Counted from the stretch's first letter, positions 35,775 to 48,994 are shown. The stretch: DNA of 64,000 nucleotides from Catellatospora tritici (GCF_019083965.1 NZ_JAHRCY010000002.1:620001-684000); one strand, 5' to 3'. Numbers and translations: made by a program. Notes: generated from the letters alone by a model not told the origin.

Positions 35775-36679
35775 CACGCCACCGACGGCCCGGCGTAGCG
35801 CTTGCCGTTGACGTACGGCCAGGGGTTGGCGATGCACCCCTTGAGCCCCAGCGTCTGCTGCTGCATCGTCGGGGCGAGCTTGCCCGGCCCAGGACAGGCC
35901 TCGTGATAGTGGCCGAGTTCGTGACCGACCTCGTGGTTGATCACGTAGTTGCGGTAGGTGTGCAGCTCGATGTGCTTGTCGATGTAGTCGGGCACCGAGC
36001 CACGCCAGCGGTTCAGGTTGATCACGACCCGGCCCGGCAGGCGGCACGAGGTGTAGGAGACGCCGTTCATCCGGGTGTCCATGCCGCCCTGCGCGCACAG
36101 CTTGCGGGTGGTCTCACCGGTCGCCAGATAGACCGTGAACTGGTACGACGACCCCGCCGCGACCCGCTGCAACCGGAACTGCTTACCCGCGATCCAGCTG
36201 CGCGGGTCGCCCAGCGTCTCGTCGATCATGCGGGTGAACTCGGGCAGTTCGTCCTTGGCGACGTTGGACTCGGCCGCCACCCGGAACCGCTTGATGTTGC
36301 CCGCGGTCCCCATCACCTTCCCGGTGGTGCTCGCGTACGTCCAGGTGCCCGGCCCGGAGGCGGGCGTCGGACCGTCCATCCGGTAAACCGGCTCCGGCGA
36401 GGGCGACGGGCTCGGCGCGGCCGACGGGGACGCCGCCGCGCTCGGCGACGCCGGGGTGGCCGCGACCGGACGGGTCGGCGGCGGCTCCGGAGCACCGCGC
36501 AGCAGGTCGATGCCGACCAGGACGGCCGCGCCGATCAGCAGGCACAGCACCGCGGTACGGCGTCGCCGCTGCCGCATCCGGGCTCGGGCGAGCCGACCGG
36601 CTTCGGACCGTGACGCCCGTACGGCCGTCGTGTCGGTGTCCCAGTTGCGGGCGGCACGGGGCGAGGGGGCGGTGCGCAT
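35774..36679 (-). CDS. DUF3152 protein, zinc-protease-like, copy 1
   Basis: A 301-aa paralogue of the next gene. Basic N-terminus with RRRRTAVLCLLIGAAVLVGI anchor (about 38-60), low-complexity Ser/Pro linker (ASPSAAPSPSPSPEPVYRMD) and a DUF3152 domain. HEVGHELGHYHE (249-260) preserves the HExxHxxxxxH zinc site; MNGVSYTSCRLPGRVVINLN precedes it. It lies 21 bp after the 742-aa gene on the same strand, giving a three-gene unit. Confidence 0.9.
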   Translation of the reverse strand: MRTAPSPRAARNWDTDTTAVRASRSEAGRLARARMRQRRRRTAVLCLLIGAAVLVGIDLLRGAPEPPPTRPVAATPASPSAAASPSAAPSPSPSPEPVYRMDGPTPASGPGTWTYASTTGKVMGTAGNIKRFRVAAESNVAKDELPEFTRMIDETLGDPRSWIAGKQFRLQRVAAGSSYQFTVYLATGETTRKLCAQGGMDTRMNGVSYTSCRLPGRVVINLNRWRGSVPDYIDKHIELHTYRNYVINHEVGHELGHYHEACPGPGKLAPTMQQQTLGLKGCIANPWPYVNGKRYAGPSVA

Positions 36680-36700
36680 CGTGACAGCCTGCCATATCCC

Positions 36701-38929
<2,229 letters not shown>

Positions 38930-38985
38930 CGTGCGCTCCTCCGTCGCCCACGCTGAGGCTACCGTGAACGGCGAATGACGATAAG

Positions 38986-39009
38986 TTGCAACGACGGGCC
39001 AGTTTGCAA
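38986..39009. promoter_or_regulatory. possible TetR operator
   Basis: Two TTGCAA palindromes (38986-38991 and 39004-39009) lie 18 bp apart in the 118-bp divergent gap between the TetR gene and the 742-aa gene. Position and spacing are those of an operator, but no experiment or alignment supports it. Confidence 0.3.
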
Positions 39010-39047
39010 GATCCGTCAAAGTCCCGTCCGCAGGGTGAGGAGATGCC

Positions 39048-39698
39048 ATGACCGCGGCCACCAGTGGGGGCAACCCGAACGGCTCGACAGCCTCGGGCAG
39101 GCCGACCCGGCTGCCTCGGTCGGCGCGCCGCAAGCAGCTCCTCGCCGCTGCTCAGGACGTGTTCGTGGCCCAGGGCTACCACTCGGCGGCGATGGACGAC
39201 ATCGCCGAACGAGCGGGCGTGTCCAAGCCCGTCCTCTATCAACACTTCCCCGGCAAGCTCGAGTTGTACCTCGCCCTGCTCGACACGCACTGCGACGCGT
39301 TCGCCGAGCGCATCCGGTCGGCCATGGCGGCCACCACGGACAACAAGGAGCGCGTCCGGGGCGCGATGCGGGCCTACTTCGACTTCGTCTCGCACGAGAG
39401 TGAGGCGTACCGGCTGGTGTTCGAGTCGGATCTGCGCAACGACCCGGCGGTGGCCGAGCGGGTCGACCGGATGGAACGGGTCAGCGTCGAGGCGATAACC
39501 GCGACGATCATGTCCGACACCGGTGTCAGCCGGGCCCGCGCGGAGGTGCTCGCGGCCGGCCTGAGCGGCGCTGCCCAGGTGGCGGCCCGGTGGTGGCTGG
39601 CGGCGGGCCGGGTCATCGACCAGGACGAAGCCGAGGGCCTGGTCGCCGCCCTGTCCTGGCGCGGCATCAGCAGCTTCCCACTCACTGGCGAACACTGA
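39048..39698 (+). CDS. TetR/AcrR-family transcriptional regulator
   Basis: A 216-aa protein. The N-terminal helix-turn-helix is typical: RRKQLLAAAQDVFVAQGYHS and MDDIAERAGVSKPVLYQHFP. The C-terminal ligand domain (about 85-216) includes FVSHESEAYRLVFESDLRND. It precedes a DUF3107 gene, a conserved actinobacterial pairing. Ligand and targets unknown; the divergent gene is one candidate. Confidence 0.93.
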   Translation: MTAATSGGNPNGSTASGRPTRLPRSARRKQLLAAAQDVFVAQGYHSAAMDDIAERAGVSKPVLYQHFPGKLELYLALLDTHCDAFAERIRSAMAATTDNKERVRGAMRAYFDFVSHESEAYRLVFESDLRNDPAVAERVDRMERVSVEAITATIMSDTGVSRARAEVLAAGLSGAAQVAARWWLAAGRVIDQDEAEGLVAALSWRGISSFPLTGEH

Positions 39699-39795
39699 CC
39701 GGCGAGCACTGACCGGCGCGGCACGCCCTGCCGCCTGCTTCGAACCGTCCTGCCGCGACAGCGCGGTAGTCTCGCTCACGAGCCGAGGAGGTTGT

Positions 39796-40020
39796 GTGGA
39801 GGTCAAGGTAGGTGTGCAGTTCGCCCCCCGGGAGCTGGTGGTGGACAGCGCGCAGACGCCCGCCGAGGTCGAGAAGCTGGTCGCCGACGCGCTCGCGTCG
39901 GACAGCCGGGTGCTGACCCTGGTGGACGAGAAGGGCCGTCGGATCATCGTCCCGACGGACAAGCTGGCATACGTCGAGATCGCCGAATCGTCGACGCGCA
40001 GCGTGGGCTTCACCCGCTGA
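39796..40020 (+). CDS. DUF3107 protein
   Basis: A 74-aa protein from an initiating GTG 20 nt after the AGCCGAGGAGG site: MEVKVGVQFAPRELVVDSAQ. LVDEKGRRIIVPTDKLAYVE is the family core. DUF3107 proteins are small ATP-binding-domain-like actinobacterial proteins of unknown role. It is followed by a very strong terminator, ending the TetR-DUF3107 unit. Confidence 0.92.
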   Translation: MEVKVGVQFAPRELVVDSAQTPAEVEKLVADALASDSRVLTLVDEKGRRIIVPTDKLAYVEIAESSTRSVGFTR

Positions 40021-40033
40021 GCGACGGCTCGTA

Positions 40034-40069
40034 CGGAAGGCACGGCACCGTTCGGTGCCGTGCCTTCCG
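40034..40069 (+). terminator. terminator after the DUF3107 gene
   Basis: A perfect 17-bp stem (CGGAAGGCACGGCACCG and complement) around TT, without a U-tract, 13 bp past the stop. Confidence 0.85.
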
Positions 40070-40094
40070 CGTTCCCGGGCGGTAATCTGCCCCT

Positions 40095-40751
40095 GTGGCG
40101 GCTGATGCTGGTGTCATCGATCTCCTGGGCATGCTCGCGTACGGCGAGCTGCTGGCCTTCGACCGGATGGCCGCCGACGCCCGGCTCGCGCCCGACCTGC
40201 GCCGCCAGGCGCTGCTCGCGCAGATGGCGGCCGCCGAGATCGGCAACTACCGGCGCCTGGCCGACCGGCTGACCGCGTTGGGCGTGGACCCGCAGGACGC
40301 GATGGCCCCGTTCACGGCGGCGCTGCGCACGTACCACGACAACACCGAGCCGGCCGACTGGCCCGAGGCGCTGACCAAGGCGTACGTCGGCGACGGCATC
40401 AGCGACGACTTCTTCCGCGAGGTGGCCCGACTGGTGCCCACCATCGCGCTCGGCGACGCCGATCGTGCCCTGGTGCTCGACGTGCTGCACCACGACGACT
40501 ACGCCGCCTTCGCCGCGCGGGAGATCCGCGCTTGCATCGCCGTCGAGCCGGGACTGGCCGACCGGCTGTCCATGTGGGCGCGGCGGCTGGTCGGCGAGGC
40601 GCTCTCGCAGGCCCAGCAGGTGGCCCAGGAGCGCGCCACGCTGACCGCGCTGCTGCTCGACGGGGCCGCGGGCGAGGCCGCCGAGGGGCTGTTCCGGCGG
40701 CTGACGAGCGCCCATACGGCCCGGATGACAGCGGTCGGCCTCAACAATTGA
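40095..40751 (+). CDS. ferritin-like fold protein
   Basis: A 218-aa all-helical protein from GTG 40095: MAADAGVIDLLGMLAYGELL. Di-iron-type positions appear as YGELLAFDRM (Glu), QMAAAEIGNYRRLADRL (E..Y), and the second pair in FFREVARLVPTIAL and VGEALSQAQQVAQER. It is related to the ferritin-like domain seen in MiaE-type hydroxylases and in actinobacterial proteins near DEAD-box helicases. Activity not established. Confidence 0.8.
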   Translation: MAADAGVIDLLGMLAYGELLAFDRMAADARLAPDLRRQALLAQMAAAEIGNYRRLADRLTALGVDPQDAMAPFTAALRTYHDNTEPADWPEALTKAYVGDGISDDFFREVARLVPTIALGDADRALVLDVLHHDDYAAFAAREIRACIAVEPGLADRLSMWARRLVGEALSQAQQVAQERATLTALLLDGAAGEAAEGLFRRLTSAHTARMTAVGLNN

Positions 40752-41051
40752 CCGATTTGCGTGTGATATCCCACTAATCTGCGGTCAATCGGCCCGCACC
40801 AGGTGACCAGACGCGAACCTGGTCGTACGATAGGTGAGCTGGCATGGGCAGGCGCCCATGTCATCGCGTGTGCGGCGCCGCGATCGACCCGATCGTGTCC
40901 CGTGGACCGGATTCATCTCCGTCTCCGCCAGCGCCCCGCGTTCGAGACTGAATATGCGCCCTTCGATGACAACTGGGCGTACCGACATTCGCGGGCCGAC
41001 CAGCCATCCGGCAACCGGCCGCGGATCACTGAGAGGGCACCCCAGCACCTG
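40747..41051 (+). other. intergenic leader before the helicase gene
   Basis: Three hundred bases without a convincing gene. ATTGACCG (40747-40754) and CGGTCAAT (40782-40789) form an inverted repeat with a 27-nt loop just after the ferritin-like stop codon. The helicase frame stays open upstream to 40803 but shows no conserved residues; the stretch probably holds the promoter and a long 5' UTR, as is common for cold-inducible RNA helicases. Confidence 0.4.
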
Positions 41052-42860
<1,809 letters not shown>

Positions 42861-42882
42861 CCAGCGCTTTTCGGTACGACTG

Positions 42883-42921
42883 ACGCCTCCCGACCGGTAA
42901 AACCGGTGGGGAGGCGTTTTT
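42883..42921 (+). terminator. helicase terminator
   Basis: ACGCCTCCC and ACCGGT pair with ACCGGT and GGGAGGCGT around AAAA, followed by TTTTT. A classical intrinsic terminator. Confidence 0.92.
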
Positions 42922-42971
42922 CCGTTCGTACCCGAGGCGGCCGTGGACAGATCGAAGGTCAACCTAAAGTT

Positions 42972-42990
42972 TGAGGTTAGGCTTACCTTA
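42972..42990 (+). promoter_or_regulatory. iron box (IdeR/DmdR operator)
   Basis: TGAGGTTAGGCTTACCTTA matches 16 of 19 positions of the DtxR/IdeR consensus TTAGGTTAGGCTAACCTAA. It is 20 bp before the heme oxygenase start, and an overlapping inverted half AACCT...AGGTT precedes it. This predicts Fe2+-dependent repression, as shown for HmuO in corynebacteria. Confidence 0.78.
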
Positions 42991-43009
42991 TTAACGTACG
43001 GTGCTCCGC

Positions 43010-43945
43010 ATGAGTGAGCCCTTCTCCGCCCGCCTGCGCGCCGCCACCTGGACCGATCACAAGGCCGCCGAGCAGACGTCCTTCCTCGACGACCTGACCC
43101 GGGGCCGCCTGACCGTGGCCGCCCACGCCGCCCTCACCGCGCAGCACCACCTCATCTACGAGGTGCTGGAGGAGGCGGCCCGCGCCTGGCACGGGCACCC
43201 GGTCGCCGGAGCGTTCCACCACGACGGGCTCACCCGCCTGCCCGCGCTCGCCGCCGACCTGGAGTTCCTGCTCGGCCCCGACTGGCGCGACGCGCTCACG
43301 CCCGTGCCCGCCACCGCCGAGTACACGCGACGCCTGCGCGAGACCGCGTTCGACTCGCCCGGCCGCTACGTGGCGCACCACTACAACCGCTACCTGGGCG
43401 ACCTGTCCGGCGGCCAGTACGTCGCCCGTGCCCTGGCCCGCGCCTACGCCCTCACCCTCGGCGGCGACGGCCTCCGCTTCTACGCCTTCGACCTCGGCGA
43501 CCTCGACGCGTTCAAGAACGGCTACCGCACCGCCCTCGACACCGCCCCCTGGGACGAGGCGGCGCGGGCAGAGGTCATCGACGAGGTCAGGTTGGCGTAC
43601 CGGCTCAACACCGACGTGCTCGCCGACCTCGGCCGGGTATACCCCAACCCGTTCCCGCCCGAGGTCATCGCCCAGATCATGCGGCACATGAACGACGACC
43701 ACGCCGACGACTCGCTGCTCATCTGTCGCGCCGCCCTGCCCGAGCCGACCCGGCCGCAGACCTCGTCGGCCGTAATGTCCGATATGGACGCCGCCGGCAT
43801 CGAGTTCCGCGCCGTCGTGGCCGGGGTCGACACGCCGATCCGGGTCCCGTTCGCCGCGAGACTCACCGAGCGCGCGCAGGTGCGAATCGAGGTCACGCGG
43901 CTCTACCGCGAGGCGTGCGAGATCCTTGGTGTGCCGTCTCGCTAG
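43010..43945 (+). CDS. heme oxygenase with C-terminal DUF2470 domain
   Basis: 311 aa from ATG 43010. The N-terminal about 205 residues are a heme oxygenase: proximal His in WTDHKAAEQTSFLDDLTRGR and distal-helix GDLSGGQYVARALARAYAL. The C-terminal about 95 residues (PPEVIAQIMRHMNDDHADDS) are a DUF2470/HugZ-like domain. It should split heme to biliverdin, CO and iron for iron acquisition. An iron box overlaps the promoter. An upstream in-frame GTG at 43001 would add MLR. Confidence 0.93.
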   Translation: MSEPFSARLRAATWTDHKAAEQTSFLDDLTRGRLTVAAHAALTAQHHLIYEVLEEAARAWHGHPVAGAFHHDGLTRLPALAADLEFLLGPDWRDALTPVPATAEYTRRLRETAFDSPGRYVAHHYNRYLGDLSGGQYVARALARAYALTLGGDGLRFYAFDLGDLDAFKNGYRTALDTAPWDEAARAEVIDEVRLAYRLNTDVLADLGRVYPNPFPPEVIAQIMRHMNDDHADDSLLICRAALPEPTRPQTSSAVMSDMDAAGIEFRAVVAGVDTPIRVPFAARLTERAQVRIEVTRLYREACEILGVPSR

Positions 43946-43998
43946 CGGGCCGTCGTCGCTGACCGGTCCGGCGTGCCTGGTCGTGGAAGACTGGCCAG

Positions 43999-45072
43999 GT
44001 GAAGACCGCTCACGAGGTACTCGTCGCGCTCGCCGGGCGGTACGCGTTCGCTGAGGTCGCCGCCCTGGCCTCGACCGGTGCGGTGCTGACCACCCACGAC
44101 GTGGCCCGGGTGCAGCAGCTCTGCGCGTTCGGGCAGCGGCTGCTCGACCTTGACGCCGAGGACTTCGGCGAGAGCAACCCGGCCGCCGACGCCAACACCG
44201 AGCACGCCGTCGCCGACACCGTCGACGGCGACCACGTGCCGGAGCCGCTGCGCGAACGCGCCCTGGCCTGCCGCATGCCGCAGGCGCCACGCGAGCAGCA
44301 CCGGGGCGCCCTGGGCAGCATGCGTCCGGCGTACCGGCTGCTGCTGGAGGTCATCGCGGCGCGCTTCCGGCGCGGCGAGACCAACGCCGTGGTCGCCGGA
44401 GTGCACATCGCCAGCGAGTACGCGGCGCTGCTGGCCTGGGAACGGGTGCTCGGCCACGCAGCCGACCCGGTGCGCATGCCCGGCTCCGTCGGCGGCGACG
44501 GCAGCGCCTGGGGCGACTTCGACGACCGCGAGTGCCCGCACACCAAGCCGGAGAAGTCCGCCGCCCGGCGGTCCCTGGCCGTGGCGCACGAGAACGCGGC
44601 CGGCTGGCGGGCATACCTGGACCGCCAGCACTCCAACACCGCGCACGCGCTGTCGGTCTGCGCCGTCGGCTGCCATCGCCGCTGCACCGTGTACAGCCGC
44701 CTCAGCCCGCACCAGGCCGAGCTCGTCACGTACGGCTGCCGCCTGGCCGAGGCGTTGAACGGGTCCGCGGTGGTGCGACTGCGGCACAGCGCGCCGGTCG
44801 GGCACGGGTTCGGGGTGCCGTCGCGGCGGGAGTTGCTGGAGGCGTGGGGACGTACCCGGGCGTCGCTGGCGAAGATCGCCCCGGCGATCGGCGAGGAGGA
44901 CGGGTTCGCGCTGCCCGGTTTCGCGGTGCTGATCTCGGAACTGGCCGGGGAGCCGATGCGGCCGGACACGCTGCTGGCCGACACGGCCGCCGCGCTGGCG
45001 GCCGCGCTGTCGCCGACGCGCGCACCGCAGCAGGCCGAGGCGGGCACACCGGCGGCACCCGTCGCGAGCTAG
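43999..45072 (+). CDS. hypothetical protein, 357 aa
   Basis: Product MKTAHEVLVALAGRYAFAEV, soluble, no signal peptide. Striking segments are a Cys/His-rich block CAVGCHRRCTVYSRLSPHQA and a nearby DFDDRECPHTKPEKSAARR, which could bind a metal. A flanking helical core includes PAYRLLLEVIAARFRRGETN. No family recognised. It is 53 bp downstream of the heme oxygenase and may share its transcript. Confidence 0.75.
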   Translation: MKTAHEVLVALAGRYAFAEVAALASTGAVLTTHDVARVQQLCAFGQRLLDLDAEDFGESNPAADANTEHAVADTVDGDHVPEPLRERALACRMPQAPREQHRGALGSMRPAYRLLLEVIAARFRRGETNAVVAGVHIASEYAALLAWERVLGHAADPVRMPGSVGGDGSAWGDFDDRECPHTKPEKSAARRSLAVAHENAAGWRAYLDRQHSNTAHALSVCAVGCHRRCTVYSRLSPHQAELVTYGCRLAEALNGSAVVRLRHSAPVGHGFGVPSRRELLEAWGRTRASLAKIAPAIGEEDGFALPGFAVLISELAGEPMRPDTLLADTAAALAAALSPTRAPQQAEAGTPAAPVAS

Positions 45073-45077
45073 CCCTG

Positions 45078-46244
45078 TCAGCGGGGCGGGTCGGCGAGCA
45101 GGGTGGCCAGGTGGGGGTGGATGTGCCACTGGTCGAGCAGGGCGTCCAGCTCCGGATCGGCGGTGGGCGCGGCGTTGGTGCGGTGGGCGCGGATCATCGC
45201 GTTGCGGGGCGTGTGCGCCGAGTCGATGAACTCGACCACCTCCACCGCGTACCCCTGCCGCCGCAGCAGCGCCGCCCGCACCGTGTCCGTCAGCACGTCG
45301 GCGAACCGCTCCCGCAGGATGCCGTGCTCGGTCAGCATCGCGTACGCCCCCTCCGGCGGCCGCTTGCGCAGCTGCCGGGAGATGTCCTTGTGGCAGCACG
45401 GCGCGGCCAGGATCCAGCGGGCGTCCCAGGAGATGGCCCGCGCCAGCGCGTCGTCGGTGGCCGTGTCGCAGGCGTGCAGCGCCAGCACCACGTCGGCGGC
45501 GTCGACCGGCGCGTCGGCGATGCTGCCCGCCACGAACGTGACGTGGTCTTCCCAGCCGAGCCGCCGGGCCAGGGCCGTGTTGCGCTCACGCTGGTCGGGC
45601 CGGATGTCCACGCCGATCAGGCGCACGTCGACGCCCTGGCCGGACAGGTAGCGGTACGCCGCGAAGGTCAGGTACGCGTTGCCGCAGCCGAGGTCGACCA
45701 CGCGCAGCGGGCGGGGCAGCTGCGCGGGGGCGGGCAGGGTGGCGGCCAGCGCCCGCAGGAACGCGTCGACCTGGCGGCGCTTGGCGGCGTCGCCGCCGAT
45801 CACGTCGTACAGCGGGTCGCCGGGGTCGAGCAGGTGCTCCTTGGCCCGGTCGTGCTCGGTGCTCGCCGGAGGCGCGACGGCGGCGCCCCGGTGCAGCACG
45901 GCGCCCTTCTTGGTGGCCTGCAGGCGCAGCGAGCCGTGGGCCGTCTCCACCACCCAGCCGCCGAACGGCTCGGCCAGCAGCTCGTCCACGCGCGCGGCCG
46001 CCTCGGCGCCCGGGGCCAGGTTCACGGTGGTGGGGCGCTGGCCGTCCTCGGTGACCAACTGCAGCCGGTCGCCTGACTTCAGGGTCACCGGGCGCAGCGT
46101 CGCCCGCAGCACCGCCGGGGTCTGCCCCCGGCGCGCGCCGGCGGCCGTGGCCCGGACCAGGTCCGGCCCGAGCAGCAGCGCGCGTACTTCGGCCAGTCCC
46201 TGGGCCAGGGCGTCGGACGGTGGAGTCGCCATACGGTCAAGCAT
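45078..46244 (-). CDS. SAM-dependent methyltransferase (METTL25/GSTCD-like)
   Basis: About 388 aa. Motif I is VVDLGCGNAYLTFAAYRYLS; motif II region GVDVRLIGVDIRPDQRERN; then VVLALHACDTATDDALARAI and LAAPCCHKDISRQL. This arrangement with HACDTATD and PCCHK matches the Methyltransf_32 group related to METTL25 and GSTCD, whose substrates are poorly known. The N-terminal 130 residues form a separate accessory domain (SGDRLQLVTEDGQRPTTVNL). Starts 46244 (MLDRM) or 46232 (MATPP) are both possible. Confidence 0.88.
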   Translation of the reverse strand: MLDRMATPPSDALAQGLAEVRALLLGPDLVRATAAGARRGQTPAVLRATLRPVTLKSGDRLQLVTEDGQRPTTVNLAPGAEAAARVDELLAEPFGGWVVETAHGSLRLQATKKGAVLHRGAAVAPPASTEHDRAKEHLLDPGDPLYDVIGGDAAKRRQVDAFLRALAATLPAPAQLPRPLRVVDLGCGNAYLTFAAYRYLSGQGVDVRLIGVDIRPDQRERNTALARRLGWEDHVTFVAGSIADAPVDAADVVLALHACDTATDDALARAISWDARWILAAPCCHKDISRQLRKRPPEGAYAMLTEHGILRERFADVLTDTVRAALLRRQGYAVEVVEFIDSAHTPRNAMIRAHRTNAAPTADPELDALLDQWHIHPHLATLLADPPR

Positions 46245-46303
46245 GGCTGATGGGCGGGGCACGGTGCGGGCGGGCGTGGTGTCGGCCACGTCGCCCACGC
46301 CGC

Positions 46304-46963
46304 TCAGATCGTGGCGAAGGTGCCGGGGTCTGAGTTGTAGGTCGGCTGCTGCGCGAGCCAGACGAAGAAGATCACGATCCCGATGAGCAGCAGCAGCGAG
46401 AGACCGGTGACGATCCAGCCGATGATGACGCCCGCCAGGGCCATGCCGTCGCCCTCCTCGCCGGACGCGCGGATGCGCCGGCGGGCGACGTGGCCGAGGA
46501 TCGCGCCGACCGGGCCGAGGACCAGCCCGGGGATGCCGTAGAGAAAGCAGAAGGTGATCGCGCCCACGATCGAGGTGACCATGGCGCCGATGGCCAGGCC
46601 GTTGGTCCGCCGCGCCGGGACGTACGCGTAGCCGTAGGGGTAGGCCTGGTAACCGGGATGGGCCGGGTAACCGGGGTAGGCGTAGCCCTGCGGGTACTGG
46701 GCGGCCGGATACTGACCGGGCACGGTCGCCGGATCGGGCTGCGCCGCACCCGGCGTGACACCGGCCCAGGCACCGTACGGGTTGGTGGGCGCGGCCTGGG
46801 CGGGGGTGTCGGCGGGCACGGGCTCGGCCGGGCTGCTCGACTCGACGGGCGCGGTGGTGAACGACGCTGCCGCCTCGCCGAAGGTGAGCGGCGCGGGCTC
46901 GGGGAACGCCGGCGCGGCGCCGGGCTGGGGGTTGGGCGGCGGGGGCGCGGTCGGGTCGCTCAT
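46304..46963 (-). CDS. DUF4190 membrane protein
   Basis: A 219-aa protein with a Pro/Ala/Tyr-rich disordered N-terminus (about 1-115, with repeated [17 protein letters not shown]) and two C-terminal membrane helices: [20 protein letters not shown] and [20 protein letters not shown]. The [19 protein letters not shown] layout fits DUF4190. Role unknown. Confidence 0.88.
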   Translation of the reverse strand: MSDPTAPPPPNPQPGAAPAFPEPAPLTFGEAAASFTTAPVESSSPAEPVPADTPAQAAPTNPYGAWAGVTPGAAQPDPATVPGQYPAAQYPQGYAYPGYPAHPGYQAYPYGYAYVPARRTNGLAIGAMVTSIVGAITFCFLYGIPGLVLGPVGAILGHVARRRIRASGEEGDGMALAGVIIGWIVTGLSLLLLIGIVIFFVWLAQQPTYNSDPGTFATI

Positions 46964-47051
46964 CGCGGAAACTCCAGGTCGAGAGGGGTCCCGTCAGAGT
47001 AAGGGGTCTTGCCTACTAGCGTCAGCTCGGACAAACCGGCAGGATCGAACC

Positions 47052-47819
47052 ATGAACGAGCGGATGGATCCCTTCCGGCTGGACGGCCGGATTGCCCTGG
47101 TAACCGGCGCGGGCAGCCCGCACGGCATCGGCTTCGCCACCGCTCGCCAGCTCGCCGCGCTCGGTGCGAAGGTCGCGGTGGTCTCCACCACCCGGCGCAT
47201 CCACGAGCGCGCGGGCGAGCTGGGCGTGCTGGGCTTCGTCGCCGACCTCACCCTGGAGGAGGAGGTGGGCGCGCTGGCCGACGCCGTCACCGAGCAGCTC
47301 GGCGACGTCGACATCCTGGTCAACAACGCCGGTCTGACCAGCCGGGCCATGCCCGAGGTGATCCGGCCGGTGGCGCAGCTGACCTTCGAGGAGTGGCGGG
47401 CCGAGATCGACCGCAACCTCACCACGGCCTTCCTGAGCAGCCGGGCCTTCCTGGGCGGCATGTCGGAGCGCGGCTGGGGCCGCATCGTGAACCTGTCCGC
47501 GACCGCCGGGCCGGTCAACGCGCTGCCCGCCGAGGCGGGCTACGCGGCGGCCAAGGCGGGCGTGCTGGGCCTGACCCGCGCGCTGGCGATGGAGCTGGTC
47601 GCGGACGGCATCACCGTGAACGCGGTGGCCCCCGGCACCATCCACACCTCGGCATCGACCCTGGTGGAGCTCAAGCAGGGGTACGAGACACCGATGGGTC
47701 GTCCCGGCACCCCCGACGAGGTGGCCTCGACGATCGCGTTCCTGTGCTCGCCCGCCGCCAGCTACATCACCGGGCAGATGCTGGTCGTCGACGGCGGCCA
47801 GAGCGTCCGCCAGGGCTGA
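47052..47819 (+). CDS. SDR-family oxidoreductase
   Basis: A 255-aa classical short-chain dehydrogenase. Cofactor motif [22 protein letters not shown], catalytic Ser in IVNLSATAG and YAAAK; C-terminus [14 protein letters not shown]. Closest in layout to 3-oxoacyl-ACP reductase-type enzymes; substrate unknown. The ATG at 47052 follows a weak AGGATCG site. A structured repeat starts 11 bp after the stop. Confidence 0.92.
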   Translation: MNERMDPFRLDGRIALVTGAGSPHGIGFATARQLAALGAKVAVVSTTRRIHERAGELGVLGFVADLTLEEEVGALADAVTEQLGDVDILVNNAGLTSRAMPEVIRPVAQLTFEEWRAEIDRNLTTAFLSSRAFLGGMSERGWGRIVNLSATAGPVNALPAEAGYAAAKAGVLGLTRALAMELVADGITVNAVAPGTIHTSASTLVELKQGYETPMGRPGTPDEVASTIAFLCSPAASYITGQMLVVDGGQSVRQG

Positions 47820-47830
47820 GCTGTGCTGCT

Positions 47831-47946
47831 GGCGCCCGCCTCCGCGGGCGCGGCGATCGGCCTTTGAGGCCGACCGCATCGGCGCGTCGCTACATCGCCT
47901 GCGGCGATGTCACGCTCCTTTACCGATGCGGTCGGCGGCCGATCGC
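47831..47946. repeat. structured repeat, copy 1 (one hairpin unit)
   Basis: On the minus strand the order is: outer stem GCGATCGGCC/GGCCGATCGC, second stem of 14 bp beginning GCCGACCGCATCGG, inner hairpin ACATCGCC-GCA-GGCGATGT, with conserved loops GGAGCGTG and AGCGACGCG, followed by one GCGCCCGC/GCGGGCGC unit (47831-47851). The core is identical to the copy at 60995-61088. Its right end overlaps the 3' end of the DMT exporter gene. Confidence 0.9.
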
Positions 47947-48915
47947 GGGGGTGGGTCGGGCTTCAGGCGTGGGCTGGTCGGTGTCGAGGTCGAGGGGGTC
48001 CGGTGTGGGCGGGGTGGGGGTGCGGCGGGCGCCTAGCACCACCACGGCCACGCCTGCGACCAGGAGGGTGATGCCCGGCCAGGCGGCGGGGCGGGGGGTC
48101 TGGCCGAGCCAGGCCCAGCCGAGTAGAGCCGCGCCGGGCACCTCCAGCAGCACCAGGACACTGATGGTCGTCGCCGAGATCTTGTGCAGGGCGTAGTTGA
48201 GCAGCGAGTGGCCCAGCAGCTGCGCCCCGGCGGTGAGCGCCAGCAGCGCCACCCAGGTCGAGCCCGGGTACCCGGACAGCTGCACCCCGAACGCCAGACA
48301 GACCGCGAGCAGCAGGACCGCGCAGACCGAGTAGCAGACGGTGGTGTACGTCGTGGTGCTGGTCTGCGCCCGCGCCTTCTCCCCCAGTGACGTGTAGACG
48401 GCGGCCATCATGCCGCCGAGCACCGCCAGCACGTCGCCGAGCAGCGCGGTGTGCCCGCCGCTGGTGAAGTCGACGCCCGCGGTGACGGCCGCGCCGACGA
48501 CGGCCGTCGCGATGCCGAACCACGTCCAGCGGCCCAGGCGGCGGCCCTGCCCGACCGCGATGAGACCGGCCCACACGGGCTGCGTCGCGACCAGGGCGGT
48601 CGCCGTGGCGACGGTGGTGAGCTTCGGCGCCGGCACCCAGGTGCCGAAGTGGGCGGCGAGCGCGATCCCGGCCAGCAGGCACCAGCGCAGCGCGCCCTTG
48701 GCCCGCAGGCCACGCAGCTCGTCCCGGCGGCGCATCACCGCCACGGGGGCGAGCACACCGACGGCCATCGCGTTGCGCCAGAAGGCGATCGCCAGGGCGG
48801 GCGCGGCCGCGTACGCGATGAGCGCGCCCGAGGAGGAGACGGCGATGATCGCGACCGTCACGGCGGCGATGGTGAGTGGATCGAGCCTAGGGCGCACGTC
48901 GCCCGATCTTTCCAT
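47920..48915 (-). CDS. EamA/DMT-family transporter
   Basis: About 331 aa with ten hydrophobic segments, e.g. LTIAAVTVAIIAVSSSGALI and VLVLLEVPGAALLGWAWLGQ. Two EamA repeats are present. GTWVPAPKLTTVATATALVA and LLGDVLAVLGGMMAAVYTSL are typical of drug/metabolite exporters. Start 48915 (MERSGD) is preferred because a TAGGAT -10 overlaps the earlier ATG at 48954. The last residues (GRRPHR) are encoded by the structured repeat. Confidence 0.9.
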   Translation of the reverse strand: MERSGDVRPRLDPLTIAAVTVAIIAVSSSGALIAYAAAPALAIAFWRNAMAVGVLAPVAVMRRRDELRGLRAKGALRWCLLAGIALAAHFGTWVPAPKLTTVATATALVATQPVWAGLIAVGQGRRLGRWTWFGIATAVVGAAVTAGVDFTSGGHTALLGDVLAVLGGMMAAVYTSLGEKARAQTSTTTYTTVCYSVCAVLLLAVCLAFGVQLSGYPGSTWVALLALTAGAQLLGHSLLNYALHKISATTISVLVLLEVPGAALLGWAWLGQTPRPAAWPGITLLVAGVAVVVLGARRTPTPPTPDPLDLDTDQPTPEARPTPAIGRRPHR

Positions 48916-48994
48916 ACCACTCTGTGCGATCTTGCGAGCACTGTGGGCGATCATCCTATGTCATTCACGTGACCGTATGATTACTCTCATCCGA

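Noticed and set aside
40803..41051. N-terminal extension of the DEAD-box helicase
   Set aside because: The upstream in-frame segment has no conserved residues, while the ATG at 41052 gives the expected N-terminus.
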